Source: Lentzea pudingi (lineage in GTDB: Bacteria; Actinomycetota; Actinomycetes; Mycobacteriales; Pseudonocardiaceae). Taken from it: a DNA stretch of 64,000 bases. Shown in pieces: positions 50,154 through 58,482 of this stretch. Both the position numbers and the translations under genes were made by a program. The notes below the pieces were generated by a model. The model was not told the DNA's origin and made no database searches. It saw only the letters and a list, made by a program, of their open reading frames with translations. The stretch is from NCBI RefSeq assembly GCF_014646255.1, contig NZ_BMNC01000005.1, positions 273,402 to 337,401 of the forward strand. Direction: 5' to 3'. Numbering within the stretch: position 1 is the stretch's first letter; every line of letters begins with the position of its first letter.

Positions 50154-50184
50154 GGAAGGCCGGTCCGGCGCGGGCCGGCCTTCC
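50154..50184. terminator. Second, similar hairpin
   Basis: GGAAGGCCGG (50154-50163) pairs with CCGGCCTTCC (50175-50184). It shares the GGCCGG core with the first hairpin 78 bp upstream and lies in the convergent gap before the clamp-like gene, so it may terminate either transcript. Confidence 0.6.
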
Positions 50185-50297
50185 ACGCTTCTCAGACCAC
50201 AGGACGAGGTGCGTGACGGCACGAGACGACCTGGGTGGGTTCGGTCCGGCGGACCTGAACCTGTTGAGTCCCAGGCAGTTCCGCGGTCCGCCCCTTC

Positions 50298-51389
50298 TCA
50301 GGCCACCGAACGCATCGGCACCACGAGGTAGGTGAGTTCGACGCCGTCCTCGAGCGGTGGCGACGTCAGCACCGTCGAGCGCAGGCCGTCCTGGATCTTC
50401 AGCTCGATCCGCCTGCCCGCGAACGCCTTCAGCGCGTCCGCGAGGTAGCGGGCCTGGAACGTCTTGGTCAGGCGGTCGCCCTCGACCGTGGCCTTGACGA
50501 ACTCCTCCGACTCGCCCTGCTGCGGGTCGCTGCCCTTGACCCTGACCTCCGAGTCCTCGACCTGGATGGTCACGGCCTGGTGCGGGCCGCCGTAGGGCGT
50601 GGCTCTGCGGACGGCGCGTGCCAACGCGTCTGCGTCCACGAGCACCGTGCTGTCGATGACTGCCTCCAGGAGTCGGCGCGCCCGGTCGTCCGGGAACGGA
50701 GCGGCCAGCAGTGCGGTGGAGATCGAGTTGTGGCCCCAGGCGAGGCCGATGCGGTCCTCGTTCGCGTGCAGGGCGACACGGCCTTCGGCCTGCCGGGCTG
50801 CTTCGACGAGCGCCTTCGCAGGTACCAACAGGTCCAGTTGACCTTGTTGTTCCCACGGCAGTGTGGCGTACGCCATGCGGTAGCGATCAGTGGCCATGAC
50901 GTGCAGCTTCTGCTCGTCGGACTGGATGCGGATGCCGGTGAAGATCGGCAGCGCGTCGTCCTTGCTCGCCGCTCCCGCCACCGCCGCGATCAGCCTGAGC
51001 TTCGCGGCGTCGACGTGCCCCTGCAGCCGCGGCAGCTCCGGGATGCCGGGGTGGTGGGGGAGGTCCAGCAACGGGATCGCGAACCTCGAGCTCGGCGTGC
51101 GGATCGCGAGCCGCTGGCCCTCGACCTTGAGCCGCACCTGCGGGTCGTCGAGCGCCTGGAGGGTCGCGGCCAGCGGCTTCGCCGGCACGAGCACCTCGCC
51201 CTCGGTGTGCACCGTCGCGGTGATGCTCAGGCGCACGCCGTGCTCCTGGTCGCTGCCCGCGATCTCGACGTCCGTGCCCGCGCGGAGCCTGACGCCCGCC
51301 AGCACCGGGTCGAGCACCCTGGTCGGCAGCAGCCGCGCCACCTCGGCGGCGGCACCGGCGAGCTCGGCTGTCGTGGCGGTGAGGTCCAT
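50298..51389 (-). CDS. DNA polymerase III beta-clamp paralog (DnaN-like)
   Basis: 363 residues from ATG 51389. Three-domain sliding-clamp architecture: domain 1 MDLTATTAELAGAAAEVARLLP...VLAGVRLRAG, domain 2 with the typical ATDRYRMAYATLPW strand-loop, and domain 3 ending ELTYLVVPMRSVA, in place of the usual (V)MPMRL ending. No dnaA/recF/gyrB context is present, so this is a second clamp, not the oriC copy. Known extra clamps include GriR, which protects producers of the clamp inhibitor griselimycin. Whether this one binds DNA polymerase cannot be judged by eye. Confidence 0.85.
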   Translation of the reverse strand: MDLTATTAELAGAAAEVARLLPTRVLDPVLAGVRLRAGTDVEIAGSDQEHGVRLSITATVHTEGEVLVPAKPLAATLQALDDPQVRLKVEGQRLAIRTPSSRFAIPLLDLPHHPGIPELPRLQGHVDAAKLRLIAAVAGAASKDDALPIFTGIRIQSDEQKLHVMATDRYRMAYATLPWEQQGQLDLLVPAKALVEAARQAEGRVALHANEDRIGLAWGHNSISTALLAAPFPDDRARRLLEAVIDSTVLVDADALARAVRRATPYGGPHQAVTIQVEDSEVRVKGSDPQQGESEEFVKATVEGDRLTKTFQARYLADALKAFAGRRIELKIQDGLRSTVLTSPPLEDGVELTYLVVPMRSVA

Positions 51390-51449
51390 GGTTCTGGACG
51401 CTAGCGGGCACCCCTGACAATTTTGGACGGTCAGCGAGGGGGTGGGGTC

Positions 51450-51875
51450 GTGGAGTGCCTGATCTGCGCCAAGCACGACGGCGACGGGCCGCTGGCCGGG
51501 CCGGTGGTGTTCGCGGACGAGCTGGTCGTCGTGTCGCACCGGACCGGTGGCGCGCTGGGCTACCTGTTCGTCGAAACGCGCCGCCACGTCGCCACCCTCG
51601 ACGCGCTCACCGTCGCCGAAGCGGAGGCCGTGGCGCGGGCGGCACGGCTGGCGGCCGCGAGCCTGCGCGCCGAACTGGACCCCGAGTTCGTGTTCACGTT
51701 CGTCGCGGGACGGTCTCACGCCCACTTCCACCAGCACGTGTTCGCCCGGCATCGGGGGACACCGGACGAACTGCCGTGGCACGCCGAGTGGGCCGGAGCG
51801 CCCACGGGTGACGCGGCTGAGCTGTGCGCGAGGCTCAGCCCGTACTTCCCGCCTTGCTGCGCGCCAGGTCGATGA
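51450..51875 (+). CDS. HIT-family protein
   Basis: 141 residues from GTG 51450. The histidine triad is SHAHFHQHVF (HxHxHxH pattern), and the upstream GALGYLFVETRRHVATLDALT is the standard HIT substrate strand. An N-terminal CxxC (ECLICAKH) resembles the zinc-binding start of HINT proteins. Likely a nucleotide phosphoramidase or diadenosine-polyphosphate hydrolase. Divergent from the clamp paralog by 60 bp; its 3' end overlaps the convergent oxidoreductase by 41 bp. Confidence 0.87.
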   Translation: MECLICAKHDGDGPLAGPVVFADELVVVSHRTGGALGYLFVETRRHVATLDALTVAEAEAVARAARLAAASLRAELDPEFVFTFVAGRSHAHFHQHVFARHRGTPDELPWHAEWAGAPTGDAAELCARLSPYFPPCCAPGR

Positions 51876-52731
51876 TCCGCTGCAGGTGCAGCCCGCGCCG
51901 CACATCGCACTCGTGCGTGGTGGTGCCGCTGTGCACCATCGCCACGAAGTCGTCGAGCAGGTTCGTGAAGCACTCCAGCGCGGGGGTGTCGCGGTTCGTC
52001 AGGGTGCGGTGGCCGTTCACCCCGAACACCGTGAGGTCCGCGAACGCCGGCTGCAGCGGCAGCGACAGGCACAGCGAGACGGTGCTCGTGGCGCCGCCGG
52101 AGTGCTGCAGGATCAGCTGCCACAGCCCGGTGTCCGACACGTTCGCGGCCACGACGTCGGTGACCTCGCCCAGGGCGGCGTCGAGCAGGTCGAACGCGTG
52201 CGGGCCCACGTCGTCCAGCGCGCCCTTGTCGTGGCGCCACGGGGAGTTCGAGAACGGGCCGTCGAGCAGCGCGCCGGAGATCCAGCGGCTGTCCGCGCCG
52301 GTCCAGCCGCCCGTGCGGTGCAGCTGGGCCAGCATCTCCTTGGTCTCCGGGGCGTAGCGGCGGGTCAGCACGACCAGGGACGCGACGCCGGCCTCCGCGA
52401 CGGCGCCGGCCAGTTCCGACGCCACCTCGACGGACTCCGCGATCGGCTTCTCCAGCACGAGGTGCTTGCCCGCGCGGGCCGCCTCGATCGCCATCGGGCC
52501 CTGCACGCCCGGCGGCACGCAGAACGCCACGGCGTCCACAGTGGACAGCATCGCGCGGTAGTCCTCGAACGGTTCCGCGCCGAAGGAACCGGCGAGTTCC
52601 GCCGCCGCGTCCGGACGCCGGGCCCACACGCCGGTGAGCCTCGTGCCGGGGTGGTTCGCGATTCCGGGGGCGTGGATCATCCGGGCCCACGGGCCGGCAC
52701 CGACAAGTCCTACGCGCAGCTGTTCGTCCAC
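51835..52731 (-). CDS. Gfo/Idh/MocA-family oxidoreductase
   Basis: 298 residues from GTG 52731. N-terminal Rossmann NAD(P) site LRVGLVGAGPWARMIHAPGI and the conserved EKPIA (HLVLEKPIAESV) with the catalytic Lys. The C-terminal beta-sheet domain carries DDVGPHAFDLLDAALGEV, where His is the usual catalytic partner. The substrate (sugar or cyclitol) cannot be named. It is 14 bp downstream of a small membrane protein gene. Confidence 0.9.
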   Translation of the reverse strand: MDEQLRVGLVGAGPWARMIHAPGIANHPGTRLTGVWARRPDAAAELAGSFGAEPFEDYRAMLSTVDAVAFCVPPGVQGPMAIEAARAGKHLVLEKPIAESVEVASELAGAVAEAGVASLVVLTRRYAPETKEMLAQLHRTGGWTGADSRWISGALLDGPFSNSPWRHDKGALDDVGPHAFDLLDAALGEVTDVVAANVSDTGLWQLILQHSGGATSTVSLCLSLPLQPAFADLTVFGVNGHRTLTNRDTPALECFTNLLDDFVAMVHSGTTTHECDVRRGLHLQRIIDLARSKAGSTG

Positions 52732-52745
52732 TCGCCCATCCTGCC

Positions 52746-53102
52746 TCAGGAGTAACTGGCCTTGGGGACGAAGATCTCGCCGCCGTTGCCGAACTTCAGG
52801 CGCATGCCTTCGGGACCGGACTCCCGTCGCGGGTCGTGGTCCCACCCGGCGGGCACCGTCACGACGTGGCCGCGGTCCGGCGTCGGGCCGAGCCAGATCT
52901 CGTAGTGCGTACCGCCGACGAGCTGCTCGACCTTCTTCACGTACACGCCCGGCGCGTCCGAAGTCGGATCCACGCTGATCACGGTCGTGCGGTCGGGCAC
53001 GAACATCACCACGCCCGCCACCGCCGTGAGCCCTGTGCCCAGCACGGCTCCCAGCAGGAACAGCAGGGTCTGCATCAGACAACCGGAGACCTTCGTCGCC
53101 AT
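52746..53102 (-). CDS. Small anchored extracytoplasmic protein of unknown family
   Basis: 118 residues from ATG 53102 (GTG 53105 is adjacent). N-terminal transmembrane segment CLMQTLLFLLGAVLGTGLTAVAGVVMFV followed by a ~75-residue beta-rich domain with GGTHYEIWLGPTPDRGHVV and a C-terminal RLKFGNGGEIFVPKASYS. No catalytic motif. Possibly co-transcribed with the oxidoreductase downstream. I do not recognise a family. Confidence 0.75.
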   Translation of the reverse strand: MATKVSGCLMQTLLFLLGAVLGTGLTAVAGVVMFVPDRTTVISVDPTSDAPGVYVKKVEQLVGGTHYEIWLGPTPDRGHVVTVPAGWDHDPRRESGPEGMRLKFGNGGEIFVPKASYS

Positions 53103-53141
53103 CACACCATCCTCGGGTTAGCGCGGTCGTACGCTCGGAGG

Positions 53142-53936
53142 ATGCCCGACGACATGACCTTGCCGGGGAACCTGGTACCCGCGAAGCCGGTCTCCCAACC
53201 CGCCGAGGCCCGGGACGCGGTCACCGTGGTCCTGCTCCGCGACGGCGCCGAGGGCCTCGAAGCCTTCCTGCTGCGCCGCGTGAAGGGCATGGCGTTCGCG
53301 GGCGGCATGAGCGTCTTCCCCGGCGGGGGCGTGGATCGGCGCGACGCCGACACGTCCGTCGCGTGGGCCGGTCCGCCGCCGGAGTGGTGGGCCGAGATCT
53401 TCGACGTCGACGCGGGAACGGCGCGCGCGTTCGTGTGCGCCGCCGTGCGCGAGACGTTCGAGGAGTCCGGCGTGCTGCTCGCGGGCCCCGACGCCACGTC
53501 GGTCGTCGCGGACACGGCGGAGTACTCGCAGGCGCGGCAGCAACTCGTCGACCGCGACATCTCCCTGGCCCAGTTCCTGGCGGCCAACAACCTCGTGCTG
53601 CGCGCGGACCTCCTGCGACCGTGGGCGAACTGGGTGACGCCGTACGAGGAGCCCCGCCGCTACGACACCCGCTTCTTCGTCGCCGCACTGCCGCAGGGCC
53701 AGAACGCGGACGGCGAGACGACCGAGGCGTCCGACGCTTCCTGGCAGACGCCCGCAGAGGCTATTCAGGACGCGCAGGAGGGCCGCCGCATGCTCATGCC
53801 GCCCACCTGGCGCACGCTCGACGAGGTGGGTGCCCTGGGCAGCGTCGAGAAGGTCATGGCCGAGGAACGCAGCGTCGAGAAGATCATCCCCAAGCTGATC
53901 CGCGACGGCGACGTCATCCGGGTGGTGTTCCAGTGA
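53142..53936 (+). CDS. Nudix hydrolase-domain protein
   Basis: 264 residues from ATG 53142. The Nudix core is split by an insertion: AFAGGMSVFPGGGVDRRDAD is followed by ~25 residues and then the catalytic helix CAAVRETFEESGVLLAG, with the REx2EExG residues intact. The C-terminal half is helical (WRTLDEVGALGSVEKVMAEE). It resembles the long NUDIX proteins encoded next to the metallo-beta-lactamase gene of Rv3677c type in actinobacteria. The stop overlaps the next gene (GTGA). Confidence 0.88.
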   Translation: MPDDMTLPGNLVPAKPVSQPAEARDAVTVVLLRDGAEGLEAFLLRRVKGMAFAGGMSVFPGGGVDRRDADTSVAWAGPPPEWWAEIFDVDAGTARAFVCAAVRETFEESGVLLAGPDATSVVADTAEYSQARQQLVDRDISLAQFLAANNLVLRADLLRPWANWVTPYEEPRRYDTRFFVAALPQGQNADGETTEASDASWQTPAEAIQDAQEGRRMLMPPTWRTLDEVGALGSVEKVMAEERSVEKIIPKLIRDGDVIRVVFQ

Positions 53937-54742
53937 GCGGCTCACCGCTGATCGGCGCCCGCGCGGAGCACCCGCGCTACGGCGAACTCCGCCAGGTCAC
54001 ACCGCACGCGGCCGTGCTGCTCGCGGACAACCCGTCGCCGATGACGCTCGACGGCACCAACACGTGGCTGCTCAAGGCCCCGGACGCGACGTCGTACGTC
54101 GTCGTCGACCCCGGCCCGCTCGACGACGCACACCTCAAGCGCATCGCTGCCGTCGGCCCGATCTCGGAGATCCTGCTGACCCACGGCCATCCCGACCACT
54201 CCGAGGGCGCGCGCCGGTTCGGAGAGCTCGTGAAGGCACCGGTGCGCGCACTCGACCCGACGTTCACGCACGGCTCAGAGGGCCTCACGGACGGCGCCGT
54301 GATCACCAGTTCCGGCCTGGAGCTCCGCGTCCTGGGCACGCCCGGCCACACCAGCGACTCGCTGTGCTTCGTGATCGACGGCGAGGCCGTGCTGACCGGG
54401 GACACCGTCCTGGGCCGCGGCACGACGATCGTCGCCCACCCGGACGGCAGGCTCGGCGACTACTTCGAGTCGTTGGAGCTGCTCGCCGAACTGCCGGAGG
54501 GCACCGCGGTGCTGCCCGGTCACGGCCCCGAGCTCGCCGACGCCGGAGAAGCCGCGCGCAGGTACCTGGCCCACCGCACGCAACGCCTGGAACAGGTCCG
54601 CAGGGCCGTCGAGCAGCTCGGCGGCGCACCGACGCCACGCCAGGTCGTCGAGGTCGTCTACGCGGACGTCGACAGGGTGCTGTGGCCCGCCGCCGAGTGG
54701 TCGGTGCGGGCCCAGCTCGAATACCTGCGGACCGGTTACTGA
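53933..54742 (+). CDS. Metallo-beta-lactamase-fold hydrolase (Rv3677c-like)
   Basis: 269 residues from GTG 53933. Zinc ligands: LLTHGHPDHSEGARR (HxHxDH), GTPGHTSDS (third His), LTGDTVLGRGTT (bridging Asp) and LPGHGPELAD (last His). The C-terminal ~60 residues form a winged helix-like extension (RRAVEQLGGAPTPRQVVEVVY) as in LACTB2/Rv3677c proteins, which are implicated in RNA or nucleotide metabolism. Overlaps the Nudix gene by 4 bp and the convergent gene by 7 bp. Confidence 0.9.
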   Translation: MSGSPLIGARAEHPRYGELRQVTPHAAVLLADNPSPMTLDGTNTWLLKAPDATSYVVVDPGPLDDAHLKRIAAVGPISEILLTHGHPDHSEGARRFGELVKAPVRALDPTFTHGSEGLTDGAVITSSGLELRVLGTPGHTSDSLCFVIDGEAVLTGDTVLGRGTTIVAHPDGRLGDYFESLELLAELPEGTAVLPGHGPELADAGEAARRYLAHRTQRLEQVRRAVEQLGGAPTPRQVVEVVYADVDRVLWPAAEWSVRAQLEYLRTGY

Positions 54743-55869
54743 GGCTGGTGGCCGTTGTTCGAGGCCCCGAACGCCGACTGGCGCGACGACGAGCGGTCGA
54801 TCTGCCAGCGGCCGCTGTCGGACCCCGGTGACCCGGTCTGCTCCCGCTGCGCCAGCTCCTCGTGCAGCTGCTGCAGCAGGGCCCGCTCGCGTTCGCTGAG
54901 GTTCGCGTCCACGGAGGACGGTTCACCGGCCGGCTCGGCGAGAGCGGCCTGCAGGGCCGCCAGCTCGTCGGGCTTGAGCTCGGTGGTGATCTCGGCGCGG
55001 TTGATCGGCACGGGCTCGGGCAGCACCTCGGGCTCGGGCTCCGCCGCGACCATCGGGAGGCGCTTGACGGGCTTGGGCGGGAAGGGCTGCGAGCCCTCCA
55101 GCGCCGTCGGTGTGGAACGTGTGCGTCGTGAGCCGGTCTCTTCCAGTTGCTCCGGCGCCGGTGTCGGCTCGGCCACCGGCGCCGGAGCGGGAAGCTCCTC
55201 GGCCGGCTGGTCGAACCAGGCCTGCTGCTGGGCGACGTGGTCGGCCATCGGCGACGCGGCCGGGGCACCGGAGATCGGCACCGCGCGCGACGACGTCACC
55301 GCGGCGGCGTGGTAGTCGCTGAGCTGCACGCCGGTCGTCATGACCTCGACGGCGGCACGGACGCCCGCCTTGCGCAGCACGGAGTCGACCCGGTAGGCGG
55401 TCGCGGGCGCGAAGCCCTGCGGACCGATGTCCACCAGCACCACTCGCTGCGGTAACGGACCCGGCGTGGATCCCGTCGGCGACGAACGCCAGACGCACCG
55501 CACCGCGCGGATGTCCGGCAGCACCGACACCGCACGCGTCAGGTCGGCGGCGATGTCCGAGGCCGGGTCGGTCTCGGAGGTGAAGCGGTGCCGGATGAAC
55601 GGCAGCATCTCGACCACCGGCAGGCGGTCGGTCAGCGACGCGTCCGAGCGGACCTCGTGGAGGATCCACGTGATGGCGGCGCGCTCGTCCGGCAGCACCG
55701 GGATGCTGCCCGCGAGGAGCGTGCCGACGATCAGTTCGATCGAGCGGTCCAGTTCTCCGACCGCGAGGAACTCGCGGGCCTGCGACAGAGCGGCGTCGTC
55801 CACGCGCCCGGCCATCGACAGCAGGAGATCGTGGAGACGGACCGGCAGGCCGACACCGTCGTTCGTCAC
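54736..55869 (-). CDS. Hypothetical protein with Pro/Glu-rich C-terminal half, tandem paralog of the next gene
   Basis: 377 residues from GTG 55869 (AAGGAG upstream). The first ~190 residues are globular: VRLHDLLLSMAGRVDDAAL..., RCVWRSSPTGSTPGPLPQRVVLVDIG, and AVEVMTTGVQLSDYHAAAVTSSRAV. The last half is disordered, rich in Pro/Glu/Ala, with one amphipathic stretch (LSERERALLQQLHEELAQRE). The globular part is clearly paralogous to the adjacent gene. No named family recognised. Confidence 0.75.
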   Translation of the reverse strand: MTNDGVGLPVRLHDLLLSMAGRVDDAALSQAREFLAVGELDRSIELIVGTLLAGSIPVLPDERAAITWILHEVRSDASLTDRLPVVEMLPFIRHRFTSETDPASDIAADLTRAVSVLPDIRAVRCVWRSSPTGSTPGPLPQRVVLVDIGPQGFAPATAYRVDSVLRKAGVRAAVEVMTTGVQLSDYHAAAVTSSRAVPISGAPAASPMADHVAQQQAWFDQPAEELPAPAPVAEPTPAPEQLEETGSRRTRSTPTALEGSQPFPPKPVKRLPMVAAEPEPEVLPEPVPINRAEITTELKPDELAALQAALAEPAGEPSSVDANLSERERALLQQLHEELAQREQTGSPGSDSGRWQIDRSSSRQSAFGASNNGHQPQ

Positions 55870-55880
55870 GTCAGTTCTCC

Positions 55881-56483
55881 TTAGCTCAGCACCAGGTGCT
55901 GATCGGACTCGGCGCCGGCGCACACCAGCTCCGATGCCGCCAGCGCCGCCCGGTGGTAGGGCGGCAGGTCCATGCCGGACGACACGACCTCGACACACGG
56001 GTCGTGCTCGCCCAACGCCCGCAGAACGCGCTGCAGCTCGCCGGTCAGCCGGGCGTGGCCGGTGCTGGCCGCCACCAGCAGGACGCGGTTGATCCCGGTG
56101 GGACCGATGCGCCAGCAGGAGCGAACTTCACCGACCCCGTGCCGGCCTCGCAGCGTGGCACCGAGGACGACGGTCGCGGAATCCCCCATCACCACCCGAT
56201 CGGGTGATTCCGGGGAAAAGGTGTAGTCGGTGGCAGGCAGTTCGTCCAGTCCTTTGACCGAACTGAGGTATCCCGGTTCCGCCCCGTAGGGCACGAGCGC
56301 GTCCTGCAAAAGGCGCAGTTCGTGATCCGTCAGAGGGATGCGGCCGTGCAGAAGGGTGCGCGGCAACGAGCGCGCGAGCACCGCGTACGCGTCCGAGGCG
56401 GCCCAGTCCCGGTACCGCCACAGCAGGTCGTCCGGAAGGCGTCCGGCGAGCCGCAGCAGCAGTTCGTGGCACGTGTCCGACAT
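55881..56483 (-). CDS. Hypothetical protein, short tandem paralog
   Basis: 200 residues from ATG 56483. The layout matches the first half of its neighbour: CHELLLRLAGRLPDDLLWRY, then RSCWRIGPTGINRVLLVAAS, then VEVVSSGMDLPPYHRAALAASELV. It lacks the disordered tail. Eleven bp separate the two genes, so they probably act together. No family, signal or membrane segment recognised. The position upstream of ridA is not conserved in M. tuberculosis, as far as I recall. Confidence 0.75.
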   Translation of the reverse strand: MSDTCHELLLRLAGRLPDDLLWRYRDWAASDAYAVLARSLPRTLLHGRIPLTDHELRLLQDALVPYGAEPGYLSSVKGLDELPATDYTFSPESPDRVVMGDSATVVLGATLRGRHGVGEVRSCWRIGPTGINRVLLVAASTGHARLTGELQRVLRALGEHDPCVEVVSSGMDLPPYHRAALAASELVCAGAESDQHLVLS

Positions 56484-56517
56484 GTCACACCCTTCAGCAA
56501 ACGCCAGAGCCCGGAAC

Positions 56518-56973
56518 TCAGACCTCGACGATCAGTTCGATCTCCACCGGAGCGCCGATCGGCAGCTCGGCCACGCCCACGGCGGACCGGGCGTGCTTGC
56601 CCTCGTCACCGAAGATCTCGCCGAGCAGCTCGGAGGCGCCGTTGATGACACCCGGCTGGCCGGTGAAGCCCTCGGCGGAGGCCACGAACCCGACAACTTT
56701 CACGACTCGCTTGATCGAGTCAATCCCCACGAGCGCGTGCACCGCCGCGAGAGCGTTGAGGATGCACGTCGCGGCGTACTGCTTCGCCTCCTCCGGGGAG
56801 ACGTCGGCGCCGACCTTGCCGGTGGCGGACAGCTTGCCCTCGACGAACGGCAGCTGGCCGGACGTGAACACCCACGGACCGCTCTGCGTGGCGGGCACGT
56901 AGGCGGCGAGCGGGGCGGCGACGCCGGGCAGCTCGATGCCGAGCTCCTTCAGGCGGTTGCTCCAGGTGGTCAT
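56518..56973 (-). CDS. ridA: RidA-family enamine/imine deaminase
   Basis: 151 residues from ATG 56973 (ATGA overlap with the DUF4177 gene). YjgF/RidA fold of the longer actinobacterial Rv3678c type: PWVFTSGQLPFVEGKL, ILNALAAVHALVGIDSIKRVVKVVGFVAS, and a C-terminal SAVGVAELPIGAPVEIELIVEV. The catalytic Arg of classical RidA (near IRxATV) is replaced, as in this subgroup, by the SAVGVAELP segment, so imine-deaminase activity is less certain. Confidence 0.88.
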   Translation of the reverse strand: MTTWSNRLKELGIELPGVAAPLAAYVPATQSGPWVFTSGQLPFVEGKLSATGKVGADVSPEEAKQYAATCILNALAAVHALVGIDSIKRVVKVVGFVASAEGFTGQPGVINGASELLGEIFGDEGKHARSAVGVAELPIGAPVEIELIVEV

Positions 56974-57125
56974 GCCTTCACCCGCTTCAGATACGCGACG
57001 TGCTGCTCACCGGTCGGGTTCGTCAGCACCGTGACCAGCTCCCAGCCGTCCTCGCCCCACTGGTCGAGGATCTGCTTCGTGGCGTGGATCAACAACGGCA
57101 CGGTCGCGTACTCCCACTTCGTCAT
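56970..57125 (-). CDS. 51-residue DUF4177-family protein (Rv3678A-like)
   Basis: ATG 57125 to TGA 56970, 51 residues, starting MTKWEYATVPLLIHATKQI. The pattern WEYxTVPLL...LDxWGxDGWELVxV and GEQHVAYLKR is typical of DUF4177 beta-alpha proteins. Its stop overlaps ridA. A small conserved gene of the WhiB4-ridA block. Confidence 0.88.
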   Translation of the reverse strand: MTKWEYATVPLLIHATKQILDQWGEDGWELVTVLTNPTGEQHVAYLKRVKA

Positions 57126-57193
57126 GCGCGGAGCCTAACTTGCCACCCAGGCGGCGCCTGCGCGGTTCCGCCGGTTGGAGCTACCTTGATCAC

Positions 57194-57445
57194 ATGGAGA
57201 CCTGGCGGATCATCGCCACCGGCCTGTTCGCGGTGGGTGGGCTGGTGATGGTGCTCGTCGCCATGGCCCAGGTGCGTGACCGCAAGCACAGTCAGCGCAC
57301 CCAGGTCTGGCAGGCCGGGCTCATCGGACTCGTGGTCGTGGTCATCCTCACGGCGAGCATCGCGCTGTGGTTGCCGTCGGTCGTGGCCTGGGCACTGGTC
57401 GCCGCCACCGCCATGGCAGTTCTCTTCCTCACCATGGTGGATTGA
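57194..57445 (+). CDS. Small integral membrane protein
   Basis: 83 residues from ATG 57194. Two to three transmembrane helices: IIATGLFAVGGLVMVLVAMAQV, VWQAGLIGLVVVVILTASIALWL and VAWALVAATAMAVLFLTMV, with a basic loop RDRKHSQRTQ. The upstream in-frame extension to 57140 has no ribosome-binding site. Unknown function; it precedes the ArsA-like pair on the same strand by 44 bp and may be co-transcribed. Confidence 0.75.
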   Translation: METWRIIATGLFAVGGLVMVLVAMAQVRDRKHSQRTQVWQAGLIGLVVVVILTASIALWLPSVVAWALVAATAMAVLFLTMVD

Positions 57446-57489
57446 CCGACCGATCCACCTCCGACCGGTTTCACACATAGTCTGGACGT

Positions 57490-58482
57490 GTGACGTCGTG
57501 GACCGAGGAGCTGACCCGAGCCCGTCTGCACGTGGTCTCCGGCAAGGGCGGCACGGGCAAGACGACAGTCGCGGCCGCGCTGGCGCTCGCCCTGGCCACC
57601 GGTGGCCGCCGGGTGCTGCTGGTGGAGGTCGAGGGCAGGCAGGGCATCGCCCAGCTCTTCGACCGGGCCCCGCTGCCCTACTCGGAGGAACGGATCGCGT
57701 CCGCGCCGGGCGGCGGTGAGGTGCACGCGCTCGCGGTCGACGCGGAGGCCGCGCTCCTCGAGTACCTGGCGATGTTCTACAACCTCGGCTTCGCGGGCCG
57801 GACGCTGCGCAAGATGGGCGCGATCGAGTTCGCGACCACGCTCGCGCCGGGCCTGCGCGACGTCCTGCTGACCGGCAAGGTCAAGGAGTGCGTGAACCGC
57901 ACCGGGCCGGACGGCCGCCACCTCTACGACGCCGTCGTGCTGGACGCGCCGCCCACCGGGCGCGTGGTCAAGTTCCTCGACGTCACCAAGGCCATGGCCG
58001 ACCTCGCCAAGGTCGGGCCGATCAAGGGGCAGAGCGAGGGCGTCGTGCGGCTGCTGCACTCCGGTGACACGGCGGTGCACCTGGTCGCGTTGCTGGAGGA
58101 GATGCCGGTGCGCGAGACGCTGGACGCCGTCGCCGAACTGGACGGCGCCGACCTGCGTCCGGGCGCGGTGCTGGTGAACCGGGTCCAGCCGACGCGGCTG
58201 CCCGCCCGTTCGCTGCCGGTCGCCGCCGAGGGCAGGCTCGACGAGTCGCGGGTGCGCGCGGGGCTCAAGACCGCCGGGCTCGACCTCGACGAGTTCACCC
58301 TCGAAGGCCTGGTCGACGAGACGGTGGAGCACGCCATCCGGGTGCGGTCACAACAGGATGCCGCGGAATTGCTCGGCCAGTCGGACCTGCCGACGCTGGA
58401 GCTGCCCGACCTGACGGACGGGGTGGACGTGGCCGCGCTCTACGAGCTGGCCGAGGTGCTGGTCGCGGCGGGAGTTCGATGA
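57490..58482 (+). CDS. ArsA/Get3-like ATPase, first of a pair (BagA/Rv3679-like)
   Basis: 330 residues from GTG 57490. Deviant Walker A VSGKGGTGKTTVAAALALAL, then LLVEVEGRQGIAQLFD and DAVVLDAPPTGRVVKFLDVT (switch II). It has no arsenite-binding cysteines and no arsenic operon context. M. tuberculosis Rv3679-Rv3680 form a Get3-like complex (BagA-BagB, recalled). This subunit ends with an ATGA overlap into the second. Likely a chaperone-like or envelope-stress ATPase. Confidence 0.88.
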   Translation: MTSWTEELTRARLHVVSGKGGTGKTTVAAALALALATGGRRVLLVEVEGRQGIAQLFDRAPLPYSEERIASAPGGGEVHALAVDAEAALLEYLAMFYNLGFAGRTLRKMGAIEFATTLAPGLRDVLLTGKVKECVNRTGPDGRHLYDAVVLDAPPTGRVVKFLDVTKAMADLAKVGPIKGQSEGVVRLLHSGDTAVHLVALLEEMPVRETLDAVAELDGADLRPGAVLVNRVQPTRLPARSLPVAAEGRLDESRVRAGLKTAGLDLDEFTLEGLVDETVEHAIRVRSQQDAAELLGQSDLPTLELPDLTDGVDVAALYELAEVLVAAGVR

